Of a stretch of 64,000 nucleotides of DNA, positions 10,776-22,369 are shown in pieces. Source of the DNA: Helicostylum pulchrum. Lineage: Eukaryota > Mucoromycota > Mucoromycetes > Mucorales > Mucoraceae. A program made the position numbers and the translations under genes. The stretch is taken from assembly GCA_025677825.1 (NCBI GenBank), contig JAIXMO010000026.1:62001-126000 (forward strand). Reading direction: 5' to 3'. The notes beneath the pieces were generated by a model. The model made no database searches, had not been told where the DNA came from, and saw only the letters and a list, made by a program, of their open reading frames with translations. How positions within the stretch are numbered: position 1 is the first letter of the stretch; the number at the start of each line of letters is the position of its first letter.

Positions 10776-11715
10776 TTCACGTTCAAACTAAAAGCGAAAA
10801 AGCGTTTTTTTGTTATGCAGCAAGTAATAATCATTTTGAAATATAATAGTCTGACTATCAATATAATAATCAAAGTACATCATAGATTGTATCGAAAGTC
10901 TTTATTCATTTTACTGGTTTAAAAGATATTTTAGGGAAGAACTTTGTGATATTTAACTATGTAAATATCAAAAAAAAGAAATAATAAAAAAGGAACTGAA
11001 AGGTTATCAGACTAAAAGGTGTTATATTTTTATTAAAGATTTACGAGAGCCTTTATATAGACTTCAGGAATAAAAGATGATGCGATAGAAGGTAGATAGT
11101 AACCAGTCACTAAACGATTGTAGATGGATAGCAGAGAGATTGTAGATTATTGTTACACTAATAACTACACTTTGCGATTGCATTTATCAGTCGATGTACA
11201 GAGTAGTAGAAAGATCGCTGTTTAATCCTTAAATACAACAAACTTGTTGAAATTTGCAGGAGATGAAGAAATTACGGACGCAAAGTCCAGATATTTTTAT
11301 AGGTAAGTTTTTATATAGTCTGTAAAACAATCCTATGTTGAATTTATCAAAGGCAGAAAATAGCCCGCAGATCAGCCACTTTTCAGTTTCTGTTTAGCAA
11401 TCAATGAAAGCTAGTTTACAATTTTAGCAGTTGAGCCAGATTCCAGAAACATCGATCACCTTATTAAACATAAAAAAAAGGTGTAGACACTTTTTGCTTT
11501 GTAAACGAATAACATAATTTGTTAATATGTATAATTCTCTCTTTTGTTTAAATTAATGCTGTTATAAGTATCAATAAAGAGCTTATTTCAACCGAAAAGT
11601 ACCAACCAAGAAACATTAAAGAAACAACTATAAAAATAAGATATGACTACATGTACGGTAGATGGATTTATTCACTGTAAATGGAAAGATATAATTTAAC
11701 AATATTTTTTTGTAG
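10776..11715. other. Intergenic, no defined feature
   Basis: This AT-rich stretch separates dispersed repeat copy A from the Fanzor-like remnant. It ends in a T-rich tract and TGTAG that reads as an intron acceptor for the remnant, so decayed 5' exons of that element may lie within it. No ORF longer than about 60 codons and no recognisable protein motif was seen. Confidence 0.4.
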
Positions 11716-12530
11716 TTTATCTATGTACACGGAACGAGAATCAGTAAGGACAAAGCTTTCAATAGAAAGATACCGTTCGATAAAATCATAAATGATGGGT
11801 GTAAAAATGATTTGAGAGATATAGTAATTGCCACTTCGGATTATATTAGAAATGTTATCATCAGAGCGGTACTTTTTACCAATTGTTACAATCTGATTTC
11901 GAGTGTATATTTAAGGTACTCCGTATGTCAGCTTGCAGGCGGAAGAAAAATAACAAGCCGTGTCAACGTACCAGACAATATGTTGTCCAGTTGGGACTCC
12001 TATTGTGATTTATTTCCGCAGGCTATTCATGATGGACATCTTCCAATCGGCGCCAGTCACCCATTAAGTGCGGCTTGTGTTGAAATGGCAACATCATACA
12101 CAAATCACATGGTAGAGAATTTCGAAAGCAGACTTTTTGCATTTATAAAGTATCGTCTGCAGAATATATTCACTATAAACCATGATGCATACTTTTCTGT
12201 GACAGGATCTAACACGTTCGTAATTTGTAGAATATGTCTCGAAAAGACGTATCCATAATTTCTGTTGACTTTTGCTATCAGTTTATATGCGGTGGTAATA
12301 ACCCTAGCTGGGGGGTTGGGGGTGGGGGCTGCGATGATTTGACGGAAAAGGAAAAGACAGAAATTAAAAATTTATGCCTTCCATTAAAGGCACTTCTACC
12401 AAGCAAAGCTACTTTGGCGGAAGTAAATACAACAAGGACAGAAGGAAGAAAAACAGACGTAGAAAGGAAAAGCTTGTTACACAACAACACAAGGAATTTG
12501 CTATTACCAAGTAAGCAATCAATCTCTTTT
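11716..12530 (+). pseudogene. Fanzor-like (TnpB-related) element, decayed N-terminal part
   Basis: One frame is open from an acceptor-like TTTTTTTGTAG at 11705-11715 to about 12195. It encodes FIYVHGTRISKDKAFNRKIP, DLRDIVIATSDYIRNVIIRA and YTNHMVENFESRLFAFIKYR. The reading resumes after an intron-like GTGACAGG...TTTGTAG at 12199-12231 with NMSRKDVSIISVDFCYQFIC and NLCLPLKALLPSK. From memory, this order (DIVI.T.DY.RNV.IRA; NH.VENFE.R; CY.FICGG; CLPLKALLP) matches the N-terminal half of Mucorales proteins whose C-terminal half is the TnpB-type domain seen at 30.9-31.8 kb. A G-rich tract interrupts it at 12310-12328. After about 12400 another frame gives GGSKYNKDRRKKNRRRK, resembling the basic linker of the C-terminal half, so an internal deletion is likely. 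There is no intact start and no catalytic core. Confidence 0.55.
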
Positions 12531-12539
12531 TAGCTGATG

Positions 12540-13098
12540 CCGTTTAATTAATATTTTTTTTAAAAAATAGATTAGACAAATGGAGCCCCCTTCCTTTTGT
12601 GGAAGACGAGATTAAGGTCCCGTTGTGTGATAAGGTGGGTTTACCCGGTCCGAGCCAGAAGCCTGCCTTTATAAAAATAAGTAATAGAAAACGATGGAGA
12701 AATATCGAATTTGTGAAAGGAGAAGTCTCATCCTATATCACCCAACACAATTATAAATTAGAAATATGTTTATTATAAATAAAATTAAGCTCTTTCAACC
12801 CCTAAGATTCAAGAATAGATACAATAATCCGGAAGTCTCGAGTTTTGTAAATATAGTCAAGAGGTCATAAGAGTAGAACGTTTTTTTCAAGCCACTAGGT
12901 AATTAAGATCCCATACAACAGTTGGTAGTCTTCAGAGACGGAATGAAAGGGAAAGATAAAAGGTAGCAGATCTGGAGTGACAGAAGTTTTATAAGATTAC
13001 CAAATTTGTGTGAATATTGAACGTCACATTTTTTATTTATTCCTTTTTACCATTTTTACAACCCTTTTTGGCTTTGCTTTCAACAATAATAACTCACC
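12540..13098. other. Tail of the accessory island and upstream region of the 13.1 kb gene
   Basis: Bases 12573-12775 hold one open plus-strand frame (DKWSPLPFVEDEIKV...RWRNIEFVKGEVSSY) that follows an intron-like acceptor at 12571 and may be the end of the decayed element. I cannot assign it. The rest is AT-rich, with a pyrimidine-rich stretch before the ATG at 13099. Confidence 0.35.
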
Positions 13099-13919
13099 AT
13101 GATTGCAGGCTTGAACAGAAAAAGAAAGAATGCAGGTACACCCATGCAAATATTAACAATAAAAAGAGATACCGAAGCGAACTAACACTATTATTTTTAT
13201 TTTACTTTTGAAAAAAAAAGTCGACAAAGAAGTTCCGGACGAGTACGATCCCACTGACAGAAAAGTGGGTAGACCTTCGAAAGGTGGTGAGGCATTGCGA
13301 GCAAAACGATACTACGTAAAAAACCACTTACTTATACTCCAAAAACGAAAATTACGAAGATATGTATTGAAAGTAAAGAAAATTCTGAGCGATAATAACT
13401 ACGATATCGAGGCTGTCAAGAAAGGATTAGATAAATCATGTAATGTGTATAAAATAAGAGATAATAAGAATGCCGATATGTAGGTATAAATTTTTTTTTT
13501 GATACGAATTAATATGATAGCTCTATACTAATGAATAAAAAAAAAAAAGGGATTCCATTTTAGGTGCAGTGAATTTGGGAAGAGAGGATCATTATTTAGG
13601 CTTTTTAAATGAAGAAGCCAGTAAAGAATTAGACGTCGAGTCTGGGTATTCAGAAGAAAAGAAGACTCTAATAGAAGAAGCCTTTAGTGATCTGGCTAAT
13701 AAACATACCTGCAGATTATTTCAGTTAGCTACTCTAATGTCTGCTTACTTACTTTTAAATTATGCTAGAAAGAAAATTTTAAAAGAAGACATTGACGCGG
13801 AAGACTTGAAAAAGATTTGTTTAGAAAAGTATGAAGTGAATTATAACCATTTGACAGGTGAAGAATTGCCTGAAGGTTTTATTAAAAAAGAAGAAGTGAC
13901 AGGCTTGCCAAGTAACTAA
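13099..13919 (+). CDS. Unrecognised protein with basic N-terminus
   Basis: The best model has three exons, 13099-13135, 13221-13439 and 13564-13919, giving about 203 residues. It starts MIAGLNRKRKNAVDKEVPDE. It contains an AT-hook-like GRPSKGG, then a very basic helix (RAKRYYVKNHLLILQKRKLR), then a helical acidic C-terminal half (EKKTLIEEAFSDLANKHTCR, LMSAYLLLNYARKKILKEDI) ending GFIKKEEVTGLPSN. The second intron is uncertain: the donor GTAATG at 13440 is the only one that keeps both open frames joined. I recognise no family. A DNA- or RNA-binding role is only a guess from charge. It could be a host gene or part of the adjacent decayed element. Confidence 0.5.
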
Positions 13920-14033
13920 TTAAAAAACATCGTAACACCTACCACGGGCTTTTAAAAAACGCGTTTTTTTCTTCTGAATAAATATTTCTATTTTATACAA
14001 CTTCTTTTCCCATCTTCATCTCTCTTTTTTAAA

Positions 14034-14887
14034 ATGACTTATTTCGATTCTCTCGCTCGTTCTTATACTGACGTTGACCTTTCCAAGGGCATTGATACAG
14101 AACAATTTATTGAAGCTACCGAAGGTCTTGTCAAGCTCTTTGGTAAGTTATAAAACAGGGTCACTTTAATATATATGTATATATATATATATGTTCTAAC
14201 CTTATATAAAAGACTTGCTTGGCTCTGCTGCTTTCTCTGTTGTCCAAAATGATATGAATGGTAACATCAAGGTAAAAACTAAAAGATATAAATTTATTAG
14301 TACGCATGATTGTTTATATAACTCCAAAAATAAATTTTAGAAAATCAGAGAACGTTTCTTGTCAAACCCTACTGCTAATAGCACACTTCAAGAATTATTA
14401 GCAACTGAAGCACCTGATAAAAAGAGAGTTGCTACTGAAGGTCTTCTTTGGTTATCGAGGTAGTATATAATAAAAAATGGACTGTAACATGAAAAAAAAA
14501 TGTAACCAAAAAAAATGTACATAAACAGAGGTCTTGACTTTACTGCTCAAGCTTTACGTCGTAGTGTAGATGGTGGTGAGGAGGAATTAAACGTTTCATT
14601 CACTAAGGCTTATGAACAAACTTTAAGAAAGCATCACAACATGCTTATTCGCCCCGTATTTTCCGTAAGTTAAATTATAATTTAAAAAGGGAGAGTATTA
14701 ATAAATTTTCTAAATATAGCTTGCAATGAAGGCTTGTCCTTACCGTAAGGACTTTTATGAAAAGATTGGTGTTGTTAATGAAACTGCTTTTGCTCAAATG
14801 AAGAGTTGGCTCGAAGCTCTTGAGAATATTATTCGTATTATTCAAGAAGTCTTTAAGGCAAACCCTGCCTACATCAAGGGCATGTAA
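14034..14887 (+). CDS. Glycolipid transfer protein (GLTP/HET-C2 family)
   Basis: Five exons (14034-14142, 14213-14271, 14341-14459, 14529-14664, 14720-14887) give 196 residues, the normal size for this all-helical family. GLTP proteins carry glycosphingolipids between membranes; fungal HET-C2 is the closest studied relative. The headgroup-binding residues are visible: the D..N..K set in VVQNDMNGNIKKIRERF, the stacking tryptophan in EGLLWLSRGLDF, and the histidine in LRKHHNMLIRPVF. ACPYRKDFYEKIG and the C-terminal ANPAYIKGM complete the fold. Every splice junction is GT...AG and preserves the family alignment. The gene is convergent with the BRWD-like gene, 80 bp apart. Confidence 0.95.
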
Positions 14888-14967
14888 AAAAAAAACCAAA
14901 AAAAAAAAAAAAAGTCTTTTTTTCTTTATATCCAGAAAATAAAAAATGTCTGTTTTCCCTCTTTTTA

Positions 14968-17900
14968 TTATTCATAATAATCATCTTCTTCATCGTCATT
15001 AACAAAGTCATCTTCATCTTCATCGTCATCAGAACGATAAGTTCTTTCTTTAATAAGTGATTTTTTCTCCATTGGTTCTTCTTCTGATTCGTATCCTTGA
15101 TTATCATATTCATCATCCGATTCTTCTATAATCACTTTTTTTCTATTACCGCCTCCTCCTCCTCTTGACCATGCAAGTGGCATAGATGGTTCTTTAAGGA
15201 GAGGTTAATTTACTACTATTTAATACTTGATTTAAAATACTTACTTGTAAGACGCGTTTTGAAAAAGTTAGCTAATCGAATAGCATTTTTATGTGCTGCT
15301 GAAGTATCTGCATTGTATCTCATAGCGTTCTTTTTCACTAATTCAACATCATCAATTAAGCCCTATTAAAAGAGAGAGAGAGAGAGAGTATTTAATAGGC
15401 GGACATTACTATATATATAAAAAAGGTCACTTTACCTCTATCGAACGATAAAAGTTATTGCGTAATCTTTCCTGTATCATATCAAGACAAATAGGATACG
15501 CGATTAAAGAAAGGTACGGTGGATAATCATAATAATTGACTTGATGTACATACAACAAGAACTCATCTGAGCTAGATAACCAAGTCAAGATATCTTTTGC
15601 TCTTCTCACTTGCGCAGGAGTTAAACTAGGCTCTACATTATATCTTGTTTTAAAGTCTTCACCAGTAGGCACTAACTCCCAAGGACATAGATCTTCTGGT
15701 GTAGAACTAGTATCATCCCAAATAACATGATAGTAAGCCCAAGGACTTGGTAAATTGGCTCGCTTCCAAAAGAGTCCATTAGGATTACAGTTAGAGATGG
15801 TACCTGTATACTGTCCTTCATCATAGATGGCATCAACTTTCTGTCCAACACGTAACGTCTTAAACATACTCATGGAAGCTAAGAACCTTTGCCACAACAC
15901 AATAAATTCAGGACACCCGTCTTCATCACTATACTCAATAATTTGATCTCTCTTTAAGCTAGCCCAAAGCGGTTCCTCAGTTTCAGTAATAATCACTTTA
16001 GAGATATTGACCAATTCCATCATAGCCAGTTTCAATTTACAATAGGCAGGAGGTCCCACTAACCAAGTAATACCAACAACCTTACCAAACAATACGGGTT
16101 CATGTTTATCAATAACACCATACTTTTCATCAAAATGTTGTTTCATATCTGAAGACCTTAAATATTGTCGATGTCCTTCTGTTAAAATAGCAACATAATC
16201 TCCCATTTGAGGCAAATATTTCGTTAATGATTTTTCTGTAGTTGTGATCCAAGGGATTGGCTCATGTTGTTTGATCTCGTCTTCACTTAATTCACGAGGA
16301 CCGTCGCGATGCTTGACTTGTTTCTTAATAGAAAGAGTAGTTGGTATAGGTGGTGATGGTGGTGGTGGTGGGAGTGTATGAGTTTCAACCTGATGTAGGT
16401 TTCGACTTCTTGTAGCTCTACCGCCATTACTACTATTGGTAGCAACAGGTGTACTATGATATGGTTCAGGAGGTACCATAAAATCATCATCACTATCACG
16501 CGAAGCAGTAGCCGCCGCTGAACGTAACTTTCTCTTTCCTTTACGATCTTCTGGTTGACGTTGGTCCAAATTAGTAATAGCACCAGCATTACTTCTACGA
16601 GAAGTAGAAGATGAAGAAGTGGATGAGGTAGCCGTATTATGATTAATGTAATTATTATTATGAATATCTATATGTTGTGCGCTATTAGAAGGTCCTGCCT
16701 CTGAGTTATCGCTATGATGTGCTTCACTATCGCCTTCCTGATCGACGTCAACAAATTCTTCCTCTTCGCTTTCGAGATCACTTTCAACGTAAGATGGTAT
16801 TTCCGTTACTCTTCTTCTAGCTCTAGCTCGAACAGGCTGTTCCTCTTCATCATCGGATCGTTCTCGGTTTCTTTTACGTGTAGAACGTCCACTGCTGACA
16901 CCGGAACCACCACCTCGTCCTCTTCCAGATCCTCCTCGTGTGCTTCTACCACGTCCACGTCGACGCGAAGAGCTGGCTCCACGACGTACATGAGCGGTAT
17001 TTCGAGACGGAGTGCGAGCTGGCGTACCTAATTGACCTGCTCTGCTTCGAGTCACTGGTCCTTCCTCATCTTGTTCCTCCTCACTATGTCGAACATCACC
17101 ATCTCGAGCGACAAAATCATCAGACCCACCTTCATCACTACTCGCTCCACTAGACGCATAAGCTGCATTCCCTGGCTCTCCATCTTCATCTTCATCATGA
17201 TAATCTTCATCTGCAGAATCGTCAGGTAAAAGTAAAGGTAATACAGGTGGAGGAGGAAATTGTAATTGAGTTGCGGCAGCTGCAATATCTGCATCATCGT
17301 CATCGTCAAATCGAACAAACTCTCTTCTACGTTTAGCAATACTGGCTCGATCTACGGCAGGTAATACGATCACTTTCATGGTTCGAATCTCTTCTTCTTC
17401 TAAATCGTAACATGCAGATCGTTTCATATCTTCCAATTCAAACGTTTCCGATGTAGTTGGAATAGTGCGACCTATTGTATAAAGTACTTTGTAAATAATT
17501 TTTTTCTAAGAAAATAATAACATGTGTATATATATATATTTTTTACCGTAGCCAAACTTTTTTTGATTGGGATAAGCAACACCTTGTAAATCAATAATCG
17601 GTGAAGGTTGCAAAGCATAGGGAGATTGTTGTGTAGGTTCATCTAAAAAGGTACCATCTGCAAAATGTCTTAACGCTTGATAATCCGACATAAAGTACTG
17701 TCCACGTTCCCAACTTCTCACTTGCTCGTAATCTTTATCAAGTCCACCAATACTAAACAAGGTACAATGTCCTTCCTCGTCTGTAATAGCATACTTCATC
17801 GCATCCTTTGAAAACTTACAATCGGTAAATGTGCGACCGACATGATTACGACACGTAATGACTTTTTGTTTTTCTACATCCCACAGTATCACTTTACCAT

Positions 17901-19997
17901 CATAACCAGCTGATAGAATCGTACTTGGATCTAACGGATGATTATCAAGCGCATAAATCTCTCCTTCATGACCTTTGAGAACGCAAGCGATTTCACCATT
18001 GTACGCATAATAAACTCGAATTTCACCATGGTTAGAGGCTACAAAGCACCATCGATCATCTGCGCTCCAAGCGATCATGGATACTTTAGCAGGTTCCATC
18101 GGTGAAGCAATAGAAGGTACATCTACATCCATATCAGTTGTAGGTGATTCATCTTCATCCATAAACGGCATTAAAGACCCAATTTCATCAGAATCATCAG
18201 TCAATACTTTTGGTTTATTTCCTTTTCTTTTAAAAGGTGTATTATTTGGTTTTACAACAGTACATTGACCAGATGAAATTTTAACATCCAGTGCAATAGA
18301 ACTCCATACTTTACTTTCTTTATCAAATTTCCAAATACGAGCAGTTCCATCTTGACATCCACTTAATATCCTTTGTCCATCATGACTGTACGCTAAATCA
18401 GTAACACTGCCCATATGACCTTCCAAAGTGCCAATAGGAACCACAGGTTGAGCTTGTACCTGTCCACTTTTATCTGGAAACAAAGCACTTGCCACTCTTT
18501 TCCTTCCTCTGCCAACGGGTCTTGTATCTTCCGTTGTTGCAATCACACCTTCATGAGCTGTCTTTATCTGAATAGTCGAGAAAACATATACAAAGCCATC
18601 GTCACCAGCCACTGTAAACTTGGTTCCTGTATAATTAAACGAGGAACATCTCAATCTATCTTTTGCTCTAAATTTACAACTAAACGTGATGGGTGTATCT
18701 ATATCGAAGAATTGTAACGTATCTCTATCCCATTTCCAAAGTCTTACAATACCGTCTTCGTTAGTGGCCATCAAGTAACGCGTCTCGGCTCGTGGGGAAG
18801 GTGAGAATTTAACTGTAGTAAAAGGTTTGATGGTAGATGCGTTGGGTCGTAATGACATGATGGGTTTGTATTCATCCATAGTCCATACACGAACGTATCC
18901 ATCTGATGATGCTGTGGCAATCAATGTGTTTTCTTGGTTGATAGCGATATCTGTAATGATGTTTTGGTGACCTCGAATCGTATGGATTAAGTAACCTGTG
19001 CGTACACACCATACTTTAACTAAAAAATCATCACTTCCCTACAATATAATAGACATATTTAAATAACTAAAAAAAAAATTTAGTAAAAAAAAAAGCTTAC
19101 TGTAAATAATCTTCGGTTTGTTTTATCAAATGCTACACAGTAAACGGGGTTACGATGACCTGATATAGTGACACGCTATATATATGCATAAATTAATTTA
19201 TCCAACTCTTCCATTAAAACTATATATATTCTTACTTCTCTATAAAATGTTGATAAAGCAGTTGGCATTTCATTCTTTTTAATCACTTTAGCTCCCATTT
19301 CTCTAGCAATAAGCATACGATCTACGTCCCAAAAAAATAAATAAATATAAAAAAAACGCGTATATTTTTTCCACTTATAAACGCCCTTACGTAAAGATAA
19401 CTTTTCCAATTCATCTCTTGTCATTGTTAAATAATTACATCGTTCAATTTGTTCGTTATGAATAAATGCAGAAAGCATGGTTAATAACGATTTATCTCCA
19501 TGTCTTAACGCACTGACTCTTAATATTTTAGGATCGCCAGTTTCTTTAAAATGACACAAAAATCTTCCAATTAATTCCAATAAATAGTTGTTGGTAATGT
19601 TGGGATATTCTCTTGACTAAGCATTGATTAGAAACTGTTAGTTTTTCGTGGCAAAAAAAAAAAGGAATGTTTATAAAAGAGAGAGGGGGGAATAGTTACA
19701 AGTCGATCCATCGTCATGGGCACTTTTTTGCCTTCGTAAGTAATCGTATGAGGCAACAATTCACAATGTTGTTTAAGTTCAGTTTCCAGTACACGAGCTG
19801 CATCCTTACAAGGACCTGCTGCAAGAAACTTGGCAATCAAGTAATACAGCTTTTTTTTAAAGAAATAATAATAGATTAGAATAAAACAGATTAGATTATT
19901 TTAATTATTGCTTATTACCTCTAATAAAATAGATTGTTATTATTTTAGGTTAGTATGGTTTAAAGCGTATACAATAATACAATTTACCTTGCTCCAT
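14968..19997 (-). CDS. WD40-repeat and bromodomain protein (BRWD1/BRWD3/PHIP-like)
   Basis: This is a large multi-exon gene of roughly 1450-1480 residues. The order is that of BRWD/PHIP: an N-terminal LisH-like segment (LYYLIAKFLAAGPCKDAARV, bases 19849-19790), a WD40 propeller (about 19170-17750; e.g. GHRNPVYCVAFD, GHEGEIYALDNHPLDPSTIL, AYDGKVILWDVEK), a long acidic Arg/Ser-rich linker, and a cryptic Tudor-like segment (VGQKVDAIYDEGQYTGTI, PWAYYHVIWDD). A C-terminal bromodomain is split across the exons near 15600-15245; its acetyl-lysine asparagine is in MRYNAD. The tail is acidic (DDDEDEDDFVNDDEEDDYYE). Relatives read acetylated or methylated chromatin and can be CUL4 substrate receptors. 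The start is inferred: ATGGAGCAAG at 19997-19988, a 2-base exon AG at 19920-19919, then 19849 onward, giving MEQELYYLIAKFL. Confidence 0.88.
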
Positions 19998-20999
19998 CAA
20001 GTGCAAAGAAAAAAAGTATTTATAAAAAAAAATATGTGTAAAGAAAAAAAAAAGCAAAAAAAAAAAAAAAAAAAAGTATTTAAAAACATGCATTTTCCCT
20101 AAAGACAACCCAATGTTTTTCAAAACTGGGAAAACTGTCAAAAATAAAAAAAGGCAGTTTCTTACATGATGCATCTTTGTACATATATTATTATTACGCT
20201 CATTACGTGTTTTAGTGGATTTTTTTTAGATAAAAAAATCCTTTTGCTACTCTGAATAGTGTACTGTTTAGTTACTGTAAAAAAAAGATATAATATTCGA
20301 AACATATAAATCGTACATATTTGGGAATATCACAACAAATTTTTATTCTTTAAAAAATAAGTATGAAAAGTAACAATAAGTATACCCATCGCAATATCAC
20401 TAATGATTGACAAAAGAAGCGTGGTACTTTTGCTCTTGAAGACCAAGTAAAAAAAATAGATGTCTTTTTTTTATATATCCAATTCCCCTGCTACTGTTGT
20501 GTGTACGTTGTTGTTCCTAATACTCTCGTGCGATACTATTATCATCCTCCATAATCTTTTGGTAGCGGAAACCTTGAAATAAGTCGGAATAGCATCATGT
20601 GAAACAAGTAGTGATGTAAATTAATCACAATGATTAAACATGCCACGAGTAAACAGTGACCCTTTTTATCATTTTTTTCTTCTTTCTCCTGCTTTTGTTT
20701 TCGTGTTATGTTTGTGCAAATCGATATAACTCTTCTTAGAGCAACTGAAGTCTTTTAGAAATATTTAAATAAACCGAAATTTCGTCACAATGTGTGTCTC
20801 AGTGTTAATTAAATAAGTCACGATTTATATTAAAGCTTAATAGTGTAAATCGTGCATTTAATCACATCTAATATACATTACATATCTTTCTTCTCTCTCC
20901 CAGTTATCGAAATAAACAAAACATAAATAAAAATTATCTTGTGGTAATAAGCCAGCATTTACGATACCAAAATCTTTAATGAAGTAGACTAGATCTCCG
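19998..20999. other. Intergenic, no clear feature
   Basis: This AT-rich DNA upstream of the BRWD-like gene has an A-tract at 20056-20074 and no credible ORF. Bases 20940-20999 continue the reading direction of the Arp4 pseudogene downstream but no longer resemble actin-related protein. Confidence 0.45.
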
Positions 21000-21705
21000 A
21001 AGAACTAGGAGCAAGCTCAATGAGGTTACGCTCAATTTGACTACCAGCGGGATATACCTTGATCTTATACTTTATTGTCAGTAAGTGAGTGAACAAATAT
21101 AAAAAAATTCCATCTTACACTAGGTACCATCATACGTAAATCGTTGCTTAATCTTTCTGTAAATCATGAGAAAAGAGTGGTTTTGCCAGTAACAATGAGA
21201 TTATTAAAAAGTATGCTTCGTTTAATATAATATCAAATCTGTCGAGAGAGAATATTGCCTACCAATCTATTAACCGAGTACATCCTCTTTTATAACATAA
21301 CCGCCATATACAGGAACATTACTTGTGATACTTCCTCCCGAATCCGAAAATATACCAGTGGCTCTTCCTACAGAAAAACGTATACAAATACCGTATCAAT
21401 AACAGTAATTTTTTTATATCATATATACTTATACGCTGTCATATAAAAAGCAGGTGCATCAAACTTTTCAGAAGCTAATTCCATCATTTTTTCACGATTC
21501 TCTTGTGTATTCCAAATAGGTTTACTCCACAATAAAGGGCGTTTAACATAATCGATATGTAACATGGTACAATGAACTGTTTGCGAAATTTATTCAATAT
21601 TATCTCAATCGTGAACAAGTCCATCTTGCTTGGTGATTTTAATTCCCATGTCGAGTCTCCAGGTGTTTAGTTTGCCGCGGTCGATATAATACTTGGCTGC
21701 TTTTT
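21000..21705 (-). pseudogene. Pseudogene of an Arp4/BAF53-type actin-related protein
   Basis: The minus strand reads, in order, KYYIDRGKLNTWRLDMGIKI, TKQDGLVHD-stop-DNIE-stop, MLHIDYVKRPLLWSKPIWNT, QENREKMMELASEKFDAPAF, ATGIFSDSGGSITSNVPVYG and KIKVYPAGSQIERN. This is the order of actin-related protein 4, a subunit of SWR1, INO80 and NuA4 complexes. In-frame stops occur at 21605-21607 (TGA, where the family has Trp), 21590-21592 (TAA) and 21267-21272 (TAATAG). Intron-like segments with GTATAAGT...TTTCTGTAG are still present near 21345-21430, so it is not a processed retrocopy. The N-terminal nucleotide-binding part and the C-terminus are missing. It is not translatable; the functional gene must lie elsewhere. 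Confidence 0.8.
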
Positions 21706-22369
21706 TCTATTATGTATCCTATTATATATTACAAAAGGTATCAAAATAGATATATATATATTTCTATATAGAATAGTTTAATTCGATCTGTTACACGCAA
21801 AAAGAAAAGAAAAAAGAAGCAAGCTAGATGTTCAAATTTGTTTTATTAGCAAGCTGAGAACACGTTTAAAGAACAATAGAAATCCCCTTTTATCATTATA
21901 TTAAATTGAATCGTTTATTTCTAAAAAAAAAGGAAGGTTTTTTTGTTGTTTTTTTTTGCCTATTGTATCCATACTTTCCCGGCGCCACCAACAATTCAGT
22001 ACTAGCTTCTACTGATGGGAGACGTAATAAAATAACACAAAATTAAAAACTGCGCTTTTAGGTACTTTGCTCATTGGTGTTAAACCAAGCCAAGATGTAT
22101 ATAGTATATTACACAGAAGTGCGTTCAAAAACAATAAGTTGCACAGAAAAATATAATTGATAAATTAAAAAAGTGAGCCGAATATTTCTCAAATACCCGT
22201 GCACATTTTCATTAGGAAACTTGTTATTTTTTAAAATAGCGCGCATCTACTACAAAAGAGAAAGATAGAAACACAAAGAAAAAAAAAAACTTACTTGTAT
22301 AGAATATAAAACACAAAACTTTCCCCCCCTCTTTTCTCTCTTTCCTTTTCCCTTTTTACTTTATTCACT
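21706..22369. other. Intergenic region with pyrimidine-rich leader of the lipase gene
   Basis: There is no ORF. The last 50 bases before the ATG at 22370 are almost pure C and T (TTTCCCCCCCTCTTTTCTCTC and onward), a common core-promoter or leader pattern in fungi. An alternating TA/ATAG tract lies near 21748-21775. Confidence 0.5.

Noticed and set aside
14874..15116. Minus-strand ORF of 80 codons rich in Met and Lys overlapping the acidic tail of the BRWD-like gene.
   Set aside because: Frame-shifted reading of the acidic C-terminal exon, whose correct frame ends at 14968.
20056..20074. Long A-tract near the start of the BRWD-like gene, considered as the poly(A) tail of a retrocopy.
   Set aside because: No gene-like sequence or target-site duplication precedes it, and homopolymers are frequent here.
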